Below are positions 1 to 8,659 of a stretch of DNA of 64,000 nt, in pieces. The stretch's first letter is position 1. Each line of letters opens with the position of its first letter. The DNA is taken from NCBI RefSeq assembly GCF_022637415.1, contig NZ_CP093340.1, positions 372,001 through 436,000 of the forward strand, written 5' to 3'. The notes under the pieces are model-generated. The model was not told the DNA's origin and ran no database searches. It saw nothing but the letters and a program-made list of their open reading frames with translations. This DNA comes from Luteimonas sp. S4-F44 (lineage in GTDB: Bacteria; Pseudomonadota; Gammaproteobacteria; Xanthomonadales; Xanthomonadaceae). Both the position numbers and the translations under genes were made by a program.

Positions 1-72
1 CAGGTGGTGCTGCAATGGCTCTGCTACCACGTCGGCTTTCCGCGCAAGCCCGCCTGGATGGAGGGCGCCTGA
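1..72 (+). CDS. C-terminal end of an unidentified gene
   Basis: Frame 1 is open from the window edge to a TGA at 70-72 and encodes the last 23 residues of a protein ending in KPAWMEGA. Too little is present to assign a family. The next gene starts with GTG at the base after this stop, so this is probably the upstream member of the small-gene operon that follows. Confidence 0.5.
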   Translation, partial: QVVLQWLCYHVGFPRKPAWMEGA

Positions 73-444
73 GTGGCGACCCAGCGCTATCCGCTCGCCA
101 TGCTGGTCGACGCCTTCCAGGGCGCCGTGCGTGATGGGCACGCGCGCATGGAGGCAGTCTTCCAGCGCTGCCGACACGAGGCGTTGATGCGGCTCGCGCA
201 CGGTGGCACCGCACTCGAGAACCTGCGCCCGTGGCGGCGACATCGCCTCGCCCATGCCGAACTGCATGTCGCCTGCACCGTGCGGCGGCATCCCGACGGC
301 CGCGTGCATGCGTTGCGACTGCTGGGGCGCCGGCGCGGGCGGGAGGTCGTGCACCGGCTGCGGGTCGAACTGCATGGCGAGGACTGCGAGGAGGTTCGGG
401 TGTACTTCGATGACCTGCCGTTGCCCACGGACGGGATGCGGTGA
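73..444 (+). CDS. hypothetical protein, 123 aa
   Basis: The open frame starts with GTG directly after the stop of the upstream gene and ends in a TGA that overlaps the next ATG (ATGA). It encodes a 123-residue, Arg/His-rich soluble protein with no signal peptide or membrane segment. The C-terminal part (about residues 65-118) has a regular alternation of charged and hydrophobic residues suggesting beta strands (LHVACTVRRHPDGRVHALRL). I do not recognise the family. Tight coupling on both sides is the main evidence that it is real. Confidence 0.6.
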   Translation: MATQRYPLAMLVDAFQGAVRDGHARMEAVFQRCRHEALMRLAHGGTALENLRPWRRHRLAHAELHVACTVRRHPDGRVHALRLLGRRRGREVVHRLRVELHGEDCEEVRVYFDDLPLPTDGMR

Positions 445-608
445 TGAGACGCACCATCGAGTTCGGACTGACACCGGAGATGGCCGAGGCGATCGCGCGT
501 TCCCTGCCGCCGATCCCGCAGCGCAGGCGAAGCGTCGCCTGGCTCGTGGCGACGGCAGCGGCGGGGTTGGCTGCGGCAGTCGCATCGGCATGGCGCGTGT
601 GGGGCTGA
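444..608 (+). CDS. small hypothetical protein with one membrane segment, 54 aa
   Basis: The ATG at 444 overlaps the preceding stop in an ATGA junction and the frame runs to TGA at 606-608. The 54-residue product starts MRRTIEFGLTPEMAEAIARS, has a basic RRR stretch near residue 29, and ends in a hydrophobic Ala-rich helix (VAWLVATAAAGLAAAVASAW, about residues 31-50). This is the layout of a single-pass membrane peptide with a cytoplasmic amphipathic N-terminus. No family is recognised. Translational coupling to the upstream gene supports it. Confidence 0.5.
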   Translation: MRRTIEFGLTPEMAEAIARSLPPIPQRRRSVAWLVATAAAGLAAAVASAWRVWG

Positions 609-649
609 TCGATCGCAATGGCGCGGTCGACGAACAGAGGACAGCGAAC

Positions 650-1330
650 ATGGACAGATGGACACTTCGAGGCGTCGCGCTGCTGGCCGCCTGGCTGCCG
701 GCATTCGCCGGACACGCCGCCGACGCCAACGCCAACGCCGACGTCTGGCTGGGCAGCGGATGGGACGGTCCGGTGCCGCATGCGGTGCGGTTGCAACTGA
801 CGCCGGGCGGCGGCGAACTGCGCCTCGGCGCGCCATGGGCGTGCCGGCTGCCGCTCAAGCGCGAGGGCACCGGCTACACGCCCGGGCTGTCGGTGAATGG
901 CGGCACGGCCTGCGACCGTCTCTCCGGGCGCAGGCTGACAGTGCAGGTCGACGGTCAGCGCCTGCGTCTGGACGGGCTGTCGCTGACGTCGCTCACCTTG
1001 CGCCCGGCGGGCGATGCGGCCACTGCGAGTGGGGCGCGCACGCTGGCGCTGTCGGCGCCCGGCGACACCGCGGTCGAGCTGCGTCTGGTCGCTGCCGCGT
1101 TGGGCGAGCGCTCGGGCGAATGGCGGCAGGGCGGCGCGACCCCGTGCCGCGCCGTCCTGGAGTTGGCAGCCGTGGACACGGGGCAGCAGTGGCACGTGTT
1201 CACCGCGGGCACCAGCGGTGGAGGCTGCGACCGGTGGGTGGGCCGCACGGTCGTGCTGCCGAGCGCGCCGGGGGCGGCGGTCACGGTGCGCGGCGCGCGC
1301 GGCGCGGATGTCGTGCTTTCACCGAAGTGA
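650..1330 (+). CDS. hypothetical secreted protein, 226 aa
   Basis: The ATG at 650 is preferred over longer in-frame starts because it gives a Sec signal peptide: MDRWTLR, a hydrophobic core GVALLAAWLPAFAG, then HAADA as probable cleavage site near residue 24. The mature part is Gly/Arg-rich with many short beta-strand-like segments and several cysteines (near ACRL, TACD, ATPC, GGCD), consistent with a disulfide-bonded periplasmic or exported beta protein. No family is recognised. It ends 9 bp before the next ATG and probably shares its transcript. Confidence 0.6.
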   Translation: MDRWTLRGVALLAAWLPAFAGHAADANANADVWLGSGWDGPVPHAVRLQLTPGGGELRLGAPWACRLPLKREGTGYTPGLSVNGGTACDRLSGRRLTVQVDGQRLRLDGLSLTSLTLRPAGDAATASGARTLALSAPGDTAVELRLVAAALGERSGEWRQGGATPCRAVLELAAVDTGQQWHVFTAGTSGGGCDRWVGRTVVLPSAPGAAVTVRGARGADVVLSPK

Positions 1331-1339
1331 GGACAGGCC

Positions 1340-1672
1340 ATGGACAGCATGCTGATCCAACTGTGGATCGTCCTGGCCGGGGTCTGCGGCGCGCTGTTGC
1401 CGCTGGTCCTCGACGATGCGCCGTCGCGGCACCGGGCGATGGTGCGGGCGATCAGCGGCGCGCTGGTCGCGGTGTTCGTCGGGCCGGCGCTCAACGAGCG
1501 CTTCTTCGCCGGGGCCGGGGCTCACCTGCAGGCCGGCATCGCGTTCCTGGTCGGCTGTTTCGGACTGCAGGCGACCGCGATCGTGCAACGGCTGCTGCAT
1601 CGTCGCGGCGATCGCATGGCCGAGCGGCTGGTCGAGCGCGTCGTCGGCCCTGACCCGGAGGAGCGTCGATGA
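1340..1672 (+). CDS. holin-like small membrane protein, 110 aa
   Basis: The 110-residue product has three hydrophobic segments (about residues 5-25, 37-52 and 66-84) and a strongly basic, charged C-terminal tail (HRRGDRMAERLVERVV). This topology, the size, and the central SGALVAVFVGPAL stretch resemble small phage holins, but no sequence signature proves it. Its TGA overlaps the following ATG (ATGA), so it is coupled to another small membrane protein. It could also be an ordinary inner-membrane protein. No lysin gene is visible beside it in the window. Confidence 0.5.
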   Translation: MDSMLIQLWIVLAGVCGALLPLVLDDAPSRHRAMVRAISGALVAVFVGPALNERFFAGAGAHLQAGIAFLVGCFGLQATAIVQRLLHRRGDRMAERLVERVVGPDPEERR

Positions 1673-1980
1673 CCATCGCCTACCTCATCGTCACCACACT
1701 GCTGATCGTCGCCGCGCTGTGGATGATGACCGCCACCGGGCAACCCCGCGGCATCAAGTTGTGCGGCACGCTGGTTGCTGCCGGCGCCATCGTCGATGTC
1801 GTTGGCCTGGTTGCGGCGATGGCGACTGGACATGGCTATGCGGCCATCTGGCCCGGCGAACTGGTGCTCAACGGCGGCATGGCGTTGCTGCTGCTCGAAT
1901 GGGCGCGGCTCGAACGCCGGCAGCGTCGCCGGACTGCACGCACGAAGGGCGCGGGCGGGCTCGGGCCGGCGGCGCGCTGA
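1669..1980 (+). CDS. small membrane protein, 103 aa
   Basis: The start ATG at 1669 overlaps the upstream stop by four bases. The product has hydrophobic segments at about residues 3-22, 33-52 and 59-75 and a basic tail (ERRQRRRTARTKG). No domain is recognised. Two adjacent coupled three-segment membrane proteins suggest a functional pair, possibly phage-derived (holin/antiholin-like), which is inference only. The convergent GNAT gene ends 18 bp downstream. Confidence 0.5.
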   Translation: MTIAYLIVTTLLIVAALWMMTATGQPRGIKLCGTLVAAGAIVDVVGLVAAMATGHGYAAIWPGELVLNGGMALLLLEWARLERRQRRRTARTKGAGGLGPAAR

Positions 1981-1998
1981 CGGCACCGCCGGCGCGCG

Positions 1999-2454
1999 TC
2001 AGGGACGCTGCTTCTCCAGCCGGATGTCGCCGCCGCCGATGTCGGATGCCTGGCCCCAGCCCAGGCGGCGATAGAAGCCCTCTGCACGCGAGCCGCCGGC
2101 AGTCTCGAGCCAGGCGATCGAATGCCGCGCGAACAAGGCGCGCTCGGCCGGCGCCACGAGCGCCTTGCCGATGCCGCGGCCCTCGTGCGACGGCAGCACG
2201 AACGCGGCGAACAGCGCACCTTCGTCCAGGTCGACCATCGAAAAGCCCACGACCGTCGGCCCGTCGCAGGCGACCCAGGCGCAGGGCGCGTCCTGCAGCC
2301 TCTGTGCGATCGATGCGGGGGTGATGCCCAGGGCCGCGAGCGCATCGAGACTCAGCGCGTTCTCGTGCACCGAAGTGCGGACGTGGAAGATGCCGTCGAT
2401 ATCGTCGAGCCGCGCAGGACGCAGCGCGAACCCGGTGGTGACGTGGTCGTGCAT
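1999..2454 (-). CDS. GNAT family N-acetyltransferase
   Basis: The 151-residue protein has the Gcn5 fold layout: an N-terminal strand-helix (FALRPARLDDIDGIFHVR), a central strand GFSMVDLDEGALFAAFVLPS, and the acetyl-CoA loop EGRGIGKALV (Q/RxxGxG/A type), followed by WLETAGGSRAEGFYRRLGW, the usual C-terminal aromatic motif. I chose the ATG at 2454 because the family homology begins immediately after it; a longer upstream frame is Arg-rich and non-conserved. The substrate cannot be told from sequence. It stands alone between convergent and divergent neighbours. Confidence 0.8.
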   Translation of the reverse strand: MHDHVTTGFALRPARLDDIDGIFHVRTSVHENALSLDALAALGITPASIAQRLQDAPCAWVACDGPTVVGFSMVDLDEGALFAAFVLPSHEGRGIGKALVAPAERALFARHSIAWLETAGGSRAEGFYRRLGWGQASDIGGGDIRLEKQRP

Positions 2455-2618
2455 GCGCACAGCATACCGGCGCGTGTGCGGGCGCATGACACGCCGACGG
2501 CGATGGCCTAGGCTTCGGTTCCCCACACACACGCATCCGGCGCCGCCGATGCGCCCCGAGGCCGCCGCGGACCACGCGGGCGCGCGGGCCGCGGCGCTCG
2601 CGATTCAACCGATCTTCG

Positions 2619-3845
2619 ATGTCCGAGCCTTCGTCCCAGCCCCCCGCCGCCGTCGCATCCGATCCGACCCCGCCTGCGCAGGGCTTCGCGCTCGGCGTGG
2701 TCGGCGCCGCCGCGTTCGCGCATCTGCTCAACGACCTGATCCAGGCGACGCTGCCGGCGATCTTCCCGATGCTCAAAAGCAATTTCGACCTGAGCTTCGG
2801 GCAGATCGGCGGCATCGCATTGGTCTACCAGATCACCGCCTCGTTGCTGCAGCCGTGGATCGGCCTGTACACCGATCGCCACCCGATGCCGTATCTGCTG
2901 CCGGCCGGCATGGCGGTGACGTTTGTCGGTATCGCGACCCTCGCGGCGGCGCACAGCTATCCGATGCTGTTGCTGGCGGCGGCGATCGTCGGCGTCGGTT
3001 CGGCGACGTTCCATCCCGAGGCCTCGCGCGTGGCGCGGATGGGGTCGGGTGGGCGCTTCGGCACCGCGCAGTCGACATTCCAGGTCGGCGGCAACACCGG
3101 TCAGGCCATCGGTCCGTTGCTGGCGGCCGCGGTCGTGATTCCACATGGGCAGTCGGCGGTCGCCTGGCTGATGCTGGTCGCAGGGCTCGCGGTGTTCGTG
3201 CTGCTGCGGCTCACGCGCTGGTCGGTGCAGCACGGCCAGGCGCGGCTGGCGAGCCTGGCGGGCCGCCGCGGCAGCGGATTGCCGCGCGGCAAGGTCGTCC
3301 AGGCGATCGTGGTGGTGGCGGTGCTGATGTTCGCGAAGTTCGTCTACATCGCCTCGTTCACCAACTACTTCACGTTCTACCTCATCGAGCGCTTCGACTT
3401 GGGCGTGCAGCAGAGCCAGGTCTGTCTGTTCCTGTTCCTCGGCGCGATCGCGCTGGGCACATTCGCCGGCGGTCCGGTCGGCGACCGCATCGGGCGCAAG
3501 GCGGTGATCTGGATCTCGTTCCTGGGGGTGGCGCCGTTCGCGCTGGCGCTGCCGTATGTCGGGCTGATGGCGACAGTCGTGCTGGCGGTGGTGATCGGCC
3601 TGGTGATGTCGTCGGCCTTCGCCGCCCTTGTGGTCTATGCGCAGGAGGCGGTCCCGGGCCGTGTGGGCATGGTGTCGGGCGTGATGTTCGGTCTGATGTT
3701 CGGGATCGGCGGCATCGGCGCGGCCGCGCTCGGTCAACTGGCCGACGCGCGCGGCATCGTCTGGGTGTACCACGTCACCGCCTACCTGCCGCTGCTCGGG
3801 CTGGCGACCGCGCTGCTGCCGCGCACACCGGGCGGTCGGATCTAG
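2619..3845 (+). CDS. fsr: MFS efflux transporter, fosmidomycin-resistance (Fsr) type
   Basis: The 408-residue protein has 12 predicted membrane helices split by a basic central loop (about residues 190-225). It carries features typical of the Fsr branch: the N-terminal HLLNDLIQATLPAIFPMLK segment, FHPEASRVARMGSGGRFG after helix 4, and the second-half motif GGPVGDRIGRK. Fsr proteins are inner-membrane proton antiporters exporting fosmidomycin and related small molecules. Fosmidomycin blocks the DXP isoprenoid pathway, and a carotenoid cluster lies 0.7 kb away, but that closeness may be chance. Confidence 0.85.
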   Translation: MSEPSSQPPAAVASDPTPPAQGFALGVVGAAAFAHLLNDLIQATLPAIFPMLKSNFDLSFGQIGGIALVYQITASLLQPWIGLYTDRHPMPYLLPAGMAVTFVGIATLAAAHSYPMLLLAAAIVGVGSATFHPEASRVARMGSGGRFGTAQSTFQVGGNTGQAIGPLLAAAVVIPHGQSAVAWLMLVAGLAVFVLLRLTRWSVQHGQARLASLAGRRGSGLPRGKVVQAIVVVAVLMFAKFVYIASFTNYFTFYLIERFDLGVQQSQVCLFLFLGAIALGTFAGGPVGDRIGRKAVIWISFLGVAPFALALPYVGLMATVVLAVVIGLVMSSAFAALVVYAQEAVPGRVGMVSGVMFGLMFGIGGIGAAALGQLADARGIVWVYHVTAYLPLLGLATALLPRTPGGRI

Positions 3846-3879
3846 GCGGGTCGCCTGCGCGTGGCCGCGATCACCGGCG

Positions 3880-4482
3880 CTATCTGAAGAGCCCGAGCAC
3901 CAGGCGGCCACCGGCGAGCAGGAGGCCGTCATGGATGCGCAGGCTCACGCTCAGTTCGAGCGCCAGCGCCAGCACGACGATCCATCGCAAGGGCAGACGC
4001 GTGGCGATCGCGAAGCCGAGCATCGCAAAGCCGGTGTCGGCCAGCGAGTTGAGGATGCTGTCGCCGTGGTAGTCGGGCGCGGCGTTGGTCGCATTGTTCA
4101 GCAGCGCGATGACCCAGGGCGTGTTCTCGATGATCTCCCAGGCGGTGCTGCTGATCAGCGCCAGCACGGCGCGGTCGATGCGCGGCCAGCGCGGACGCAG
4201 CCAGGTGAAGACGAGATAGAGCCCCATCCCGAAGATGACGTGCAGCAGCGAGTAGGCATCGGCGGCCTGCTGGGAGTTCTGCGCGGGATCGTCGCTGAAC
4301 TGCCACAGCGTGACCACGCCGCAGGGACAGACCAGGCTGCGACCGAGCATGCGCAGCCACAGCACGTGTAGGCCCAGCGTGGCCAGCACCACCAGGCTGT
4401 CGTGGCGCAGCCAGCGCAGGCGTGGGAAGGCCAGCCTGTCCTCCAGGCGCCAGCCCGAGCGCCAGGAGCGCGGCCGGGTCAC
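3880..4482 (-). CDS. DUF2585 (UPF0314) family membrane protein
   Basis: The 200-residue protein has about five hydrophobic segments. It shows the conserved pattern I associate with this family: VCPCG near residue 52, HVIFGMGLY, STAWEIIENTPWVI, and YHGDSILNSLADTGF. The clustered polar residues (WE..EN, D..GDS..NS..D) within membrane-proximal stretches suggest an integral membrane enzyme or binding protein, but the family function is unknown. It is convergent with the upstream transporter (34 bp apart) and divergent from crtZ (87 bp apart). Confidence 0.75.
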   Translation of the reverse strand: MTRPRSWRSGWRLEDRLAFPRLRWLRHDSLVVLATLGLHVLWLRMLGRSLVCPCGVVTLWQFSDDPAQNSQQAADAYSLLHVIFGMGLYLVFTWLRPRWPRIDRAVLALISSTAWEIIENTPWVIALLNNATNAAPDYHGDSILNSLADTGFAMLGFAIATRLPLRWIVVLALALELSVSLRIHDGLLLAGGRLVLGLFR

Positions 4483-4569
4483 AGGCGCCGCGACCGTTGG
4501 GCCATGCCACCCTGACGCGGCCTTTCACAGCGCGTGGTTACGCTGTCGCATCCGCCCGCGACGCCGGCC

Positions 4570-5082
4570 ATGTCCCTGCTCACCAACACTGCGGTCTTCC
4601 TCTGCACACTGGCTGCGATGGAGTGGGTGGCCTGGGCCGCGCACAAGTACATCATGCACGGCTGGGGGTGGGGCTGGCATCGTTCGCACCATGTGCCGCG
4701 GCGCGGGCGCTTCGAGAGGAACGACCTGTTCGCGGTGGTGTTCGCCGGCATCGCGATCGCGCTGATCTACCTGGGGACGAATGGCCGGCCGCCGCTGCAA
4801 TGGATCGGCGCAGGCATGACCGCCTACGGTGCGCTCTACTTCATCGCGCACGATGGCCTGGTGCACCAGCGCTGGCCGTTCCGCTACGTGCCGCGCCGCG
4901 GCTATCTCAAGCGCCTGTACCAGGCCCATCGCATGCACCACGCGGTGGACGGCAAGGACGGCTGCGTGTCGTTCGGCTTCCTGTGGGCGCCTTCGGTGGA
5001 CCGGCTCAAGGCCGATCTGCGGCGCATCCACGGCGGCCCGCTGCGCCGGCACGCTGCGCCCAGGTCATCGCCCCGCGTCTGA
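4570..5082 (+). CDS. crtZ: beta-carotene hydroxylase CrtZ
   Basis: CrtZ is a di-iron membrane hydroxylase adding 3-OH groups to the beta rings of beta-carotene, giving zeaxanthin. The 170-residue protein has all expected histidine clusters: HKYIMH (25-30), HRSHH (37-41), HDGLVH (94-99) and HRMHH (120-124), with hydrophobic segments between them. The ATG at 4570 is chosen; a GTG 36 bases upstream would only add a short unconserved stretch. It is the only carotenoid gene on the plus strand and its last 18 bases overlap the 3' end of crtB, the usual tail-to-tail arrangement in Pantoea-type clusters. Confidence 0.95.
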   Translation: MSLLTNTAVFLCTLAAMEWVAWAAHKYIMHGWGWGWHRSHHVPRRGRFERNDLFAVVFAGIAIALIYLGTNGRPPLQWIGAGMTAYGALYFIAHDGLVHQRWPFRYVPRRGYLKRLYQAHRMHHAVDGKDGCVSFGFLWAPSVDRLKADLRRIHGGPLRRHAAPRSSPRV

Positions 5083-6006
5083 GGTCAACGGCCGCTGCCA
5101 CAGCTGCGCCGGGCGTGCTGGCGAGACCTGCCGCCGCGACCGCACGGCGGTACCGGCGGCGCGCAGGAGCAGTCGCAGCTTGGTCGCACGCGAGGTGCTG
5201 ACACGCCGGTCCCACGCCCGCATACCCTCGCGTTCGACCCGCAGGCCGATCTCGCGATAGACCCCGTGGGCGGTGGCCACCGCCCACGCCGAACGCAGCG
5301 GCAGCGCTGCCAGGCCGTGCCGGGCGGACGCGTAGTAGGGCTCGGCGGCGCGTACGAGCGCTGCGGCCATGTCGGCCAGGGCGTGCCGGTGGCGAGGATC
5401 GGCCAGTTCCGCCCTCGGCACCCGGTGCATGGCCAGCCAGGTGTCGGGCAGGTAGCAGCGGCCCACCTGCGCGTCATCGACGATGTCGCGCGCGATGTTG
5501 GTCAGCTGAAACGCCAGGCCGAGGTCGCAGGCGCGGTCGAGCGTGGCGTCGTCGTGCGCGCCCATGATGCGCGCCATCATCAGGCCTACCACGCCGGCGA
5601 CGTGGTAGCAGTAGCGCAGCGTGTCGTCGAGCGTGTCGTAGCGATGCCCGTCGACGTCCATCGCGAAGCCATCCAGATGCGCCAGCGGCAGCGCGATTGG
5701 GATGCGGTGCGCGAGGGCGACGGCCTGCAGCGCGGCGAAGGCGGGCTCGGTCATCGTCTCGCCCGCGTAGGCCTGTCGGGTTTGCGCGTAGAGCATGTGC
5801 AGACGCTCGGCGCCCCCGCCCGGATCGGCCGCGCCGCCCGCACCCAGATGCTGGCCATCGACAACGTCGTCGCAGTGGCGGCACCAGGCGTACAACAGGA
5901 CGGCGCTGCGACGAGTCTGGGCATCGAACAACCGCGACGCGGTGGCGAAGCTCTTGGAGCCGGCCGCGATCGTGCGATGCGCGTGCGCGAGCAGCGCGCT
6001 GCTCAT
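5065..6006 (-). CDS. crtB: phytoene synthase CrtB
   Basis: CrtB condenses two geranylgeranyl diphosphates to phytoene. The 313-residue protein carries both Mg-diphosphate sites: DDVVD (46-50) and RDIVDDA (173-179), plus the AFQLTNIARDI signature and the GRCYLP motif after it. The ATG at 6006 overlaps the crtI stop (ATGA), making crtB the last gene of the overlapping crtE-fni-crtX-crtY-crtI-crtB operon. The C-terminal tail (after about residue 275) is basic and less conserved. Assignment is secure. Confidence 0.96.
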   Translation of the reverse strand: MSSALLAHAHRTIAAGSKSFATASRLFDAQTRRSAVLLYAWCRHCDDVVDGQHLGAGGAADPGGGAERLHMLYAQTRQAYAGETMTEPAFAALQAVALAHRIPIALPLAHLDGFAMDVDGHRYDTLDDTLRYCYHVAGVVGLMMARIMGAHDDATLDRACDLGLAFQLTNIARDIVDDAQVGRCYLPDTWLAMHRVPRAELADPRHRHALADMAAALVRAAEPYYASARHGLAALPLRSAWAVATAHGVYREIGLRVEREGMRAWDRRVSTSRATKLRLLLRAAGTAVRSRRQVSPARPAQLWQRPLTSDAGR

Positions 6007-7493
6007 GGCGCCGCGCTGTCGAGCATCAGTGCAGCGGTGGCCTTGGCCGAACCGACGACACCGGGCACGCCGGCGCCAGGATGGGTGCCGGCGCCGACGA
6101 GATAGAGGTTGGGAATATCGGCGTCGCGGTTGTGCGGACGGAACCACGCGCTCTGGGTCAGCACCGGTTCGAGCGAGAACGCCGAGCCGTGATGCGCATT
6201 GAGCGTGTCGCGGAAATCGAACGGGGTGATGAAGCGACTGGTGACCAGTTGCTGGCGCAGGCCGGGCATGTAGAAGCGCTCGAGGTAGTCGAAGATGCGG
6301 TCGCGATAGCGCGGGCCTTCAACGTCCCAGTCGATGTCGGCATTGCCCAGGTGCGGCACTGGTGCGAGCACGTAGTGGCTGCCGCAGCCGGGCGGTGCGA
6401 GCGAGGGATCGGTCGCGCAGGGGGCGTGCAGGTAGAGCGAGAAGTCGTCGGGGAGCGTCCGGCCGTCGAAGATCTCGTCGATCAGGCCGCGGTAGCGCTG
6501 GCCGAAGCACACGGTGTGATGCCGCAATTGCTCGTGACGGTGATCGAGACCGAAGTACAGCACGAACAGCGACATGCTGAAGCGCTTGCGCTTGAGCGCG
6601 GCCGCCTGCTGTGCGCCGCGCGGATGGTGGCCGAGCAAGCGGTCGTAGGTGTGCACGACATCGGCGTTGGAGGCCAGCGCGTCGAGCGCGAACTGCCGGC
6701 CGTCGGCCAACTGCACGCTGGTGGCGCGCGACTGCGCGACCTCGATCCGGGCGACGTCGGCATTGAGTTCGATGTGTCCGCCCATGTCCTCGAACAGCCG
6801 CACCAGCCCGCGCACCAGCGCACCGGTGCCGCCACGCGGGAACCACACGCCCCACTGCCGCTCCAGCGCGTGGATCAAGGTGTAGATGGACGAGGTCTTG
6901 AACGGATTGCCGCCGACCAGCAGCGAATGGAACGAGAACGTCTGGCGCAGGTGCTCGTCCTGGATGAAACGCGCCACCATGCCGTACACGCTCTTCCACG
7001 CCTGCAGCCGGGCCAGACGCGGGCCGGCGGCAAGCATGTCGCGGAACGACAGGAACGGCACCGCGCCCAGTTCGACGTAGCCGGCCTCGAACACGGCTTT
7101 GGAGTAGGCGAGGAAGCGCCGATAGCCGGCGACATCGGCCGGGTTGCGCGCGTGGATCTGGCGGTCGAGCGCGTCCTGGTCGTTGGCGTAATCGAAGTGC
7201 GAGCCGTCCTCCCAGCACAATCGGTAGAACGGCTCAACCGGCAGCAGCGCGACGTAGTCGGCCATGCGCCGGCCGGTCAGCGCGAACAGTTCCTCCAGCG
7301 CCGAGGGATCGGTGATCACGGTCGGGCCGGCGTCGAAGACGAAGCCCTGGTCTTCGTAGACGTAGGCGCGGCCGCCGGGCTTGTCGCGTTTGTCGAGCAG
7401 CGTGGTCTGCCAGCCGCCGGCCTGCAGCCGGATGGCGAGCGCGAGCCCGCCGAAACCCGCGCCGATCACCACAGCGCGTTTGGGTGCCGTCAT
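6003..7493 (-). CDS. crtI: phytoene desaturase CrtI
   Basis: CrtI is an FAD enzyme that desaturates phytoene in four steps to lycopene. The 496-residue product has the N-terminal dinucleotide site VVIGAGFGGLALAIRLQ (8-24), the DKPGGRAYVYEDQGFVFDAG stretch, and the C-terminal carotenoid-dehydrogenase signature LYLVGAGTHPGAGVPGVVGS near residues 460-480. Its ATG overlaps the crtY stop (ATGA) and its stop overlaps the crtB start, so expression is coupled. Length is normal for the bacterial family. Confidence 0.96.
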   Translation of the reverse strand: MTAPKRAVVIGAGFGGLALAIRLQAGGWQTTLLDKRDKPGGRAYVYEDQGFVFDAGPTVITDPSALEELFALTGRRMADYVALLPVEPFYRLCWEDGSHFDYANDQDALDRQIHARNPADVAGYRRFLAYSKAVFEAGYVELGAVPFLSFRDMLAAGPRLARLQAWKSVYGMVARFIQDEHLRQTFSFHSLLVGGNPFKTSSIYTLIHALERQWGVWFPRGGTGALVRGLVRLFEDMGGHIELNADVARIEVAQSRATSVQLADGRQFALDALASNADVVHTYDRLLGHHPRGAQQAAALKRKRFSMSLFVLYFGLDHRHEQLRHHTVCFGQRYRGLIDEIFDGRTLPDDFSLYLHAPCATDPSLAPPGCGSHYVLAPVPHLGNADIDWDVEGPRYRDRIFDYLERFYMPGLRQQLVTSRFITPFDFRDTLNAHHGSAFSLEPVLTQSAWFRPHNRDADIPNLYLVGAGTHPGAGVPGVVGSAKATAALMLDSAAP

Positions 7494-8659
7494 GGCGTCT
7501 TCCTCGAAGCGATGGGGGTGTCGCGCACGGCGCGCCAGGCGGCCGCGACCGGGACCGGCGGCTTGCCGGCGACGATGCGCAGCTTGTCCAACAGGTGCAG
7601 GCGGTCGGCATAGAACCGGGCGATCAGGTCCGCTGGCAGACCGTAGAAGCGTTGCATCACGCGCCAGCGGTCTTGCGGGCGGCCGGCGCGGAACAGCATG
7701 CGATTGAGCGCGCGGAAGAACGCCTGACGCTGCCAGCGCATGCATGCTTCGTCCCGGGTGAGTGCGTACAGAGACTCGGCATCGAGCCGGGGGCTTGCGA
7801 CGATGCGGTCGGCGAGCCGGACGGCGTGCGGCAGCGAGTAACCGGTGGTGGGGTGGAACAAGCCGGCGGCGAGACCGGCGCGCGGCTGACGGCCGCCTTC
7901 GTCCCAGAACGCATCGACATCGCCGTCGAGCACGATCGGCAGCACGCCGCGTTCCTCGCGCAGACAGGCCGTCACCTGCCAGTCGCGGTTGCGTGCGTAG
8001 CGGTCGATGTTCGCGCCGAGTGCATCGAAATCGGGCTGGTCGTCGTCGACGTAGTGGGTGTCCTCCACTAGCACGGTGTCGGCCGAGAACGGCAGTAGAT
8101 AGACGAACCGGTAGCCCTGTCCCTGGGGCACATCGGCGTCCATGATCATCGGCAGTTCCAGCCCATGCGGCTGCGCGGTGCGCAGCACGCGGCCGAGAAA
8201 CGCCTGGTGGCCGAGCGCCATGGACGGGCTCCGGCGTGCGCCGCGGCCGTCGACGACGGCATCGGCGGTGAGCGTGCGGCCATCGCCGAGCACGACCTGC
8301 GTCGGCGCCAGCTCGACGACCGCCGTGTCGCAGTGCAGCCCATCGCCGAGCGCGTCGCGCAGGCGTGCGGCGAGGGTGTCCGACAGCACGCTGGCATAGC
8401 CGCCGTCCAGGCGCCGTTGCCGCTCGGGGAAGCGCACGGTGTACGCCGGCCAATGGCGATGCACCAGCGGTGCCAGCCAGCGCCGCTGCGCATCGGTCAG
8501 GTCACTGTCGTGGAACGACCAGGTGTGATTGCCGCAGGGCTGCGGACCGCGCTCAAGCACCAGCACGCGCAGGTCGGGGCGGGTATCGCGCAGGCGCAGC
8601 GCGATCAGCGCGTTGGCCAGTCCACCGCCGACCAGGATCAAGTCGTGATGCGCGTCCAT
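7490..8659 (-). CDS. crtY: lycopene beta-cyclase CrtY
   Basis: CrtY closes both ends of lycopene to beta rings, giving beta-carotene. The 389-residue protein has an N-terminal flavin fold (DLILVGGGLANALIALRL), the LERGPQPCGNHTWSFH segment characteristic of the CrtY family, VVDGRG near residue 135, and the DDDQPDF and FHPTTGYS segments further on. Its ATG shares one base with the crtX stop (TGATG). The FAD-dependent, redox-neutral CrtY class is the one found in gram-negative bacteria. Confidence 0.95.
   Translation of the reverse strand: MDAHHDLILVGGGLANALIALRLRDTRPDLRVLVLERGPQPCGNHTWSFHDSDLTDAQRRWLAPLVHRHWPAYTVRFPERQRRLDGGYASVLSDTLAARLRDALGDGLHCDTAVVELAPTQVVLGDGRTLTADAVVDGRGARRSPSMALGHQAFLGRVLRTAQPHGLELPMIMDADVPQGQGYRFVYLLPFSADTVLVEDTHYVDDDQPDFDALGANIDRYARNRDWQVTACLREERGVLPIVLDGDVDAFWDEGGRQPRAGLAAGLFHPTTGYSLPHAVRLADRIVASPRLDAESLYALTRDEACMRWQRQAFFRALNRMLFRAGRPQDRWRVMQRFYGLPADLIARFYADRLHLLDKLRIVAGKPPVPVAAAWRAVRDTPIASRKTP

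Noticed and set aside
1..1980. Calling the left end a prophage
   Set aside because: Only holin-like topology supports it. No integrase, capsid, tail or lysin gene and no attachment site is visible.
2165..4072. Very long open frames antisense to the Fsr-like transporter and elsewhere (for example 5697-7613, 45228-47618)
   Set aside because: In this GC-rich DNA the antisense frames of real genes stay open by codon bias; the products are Arg/Ala/Pro-rich with no domains, and the opposite strand holds recognised genes.
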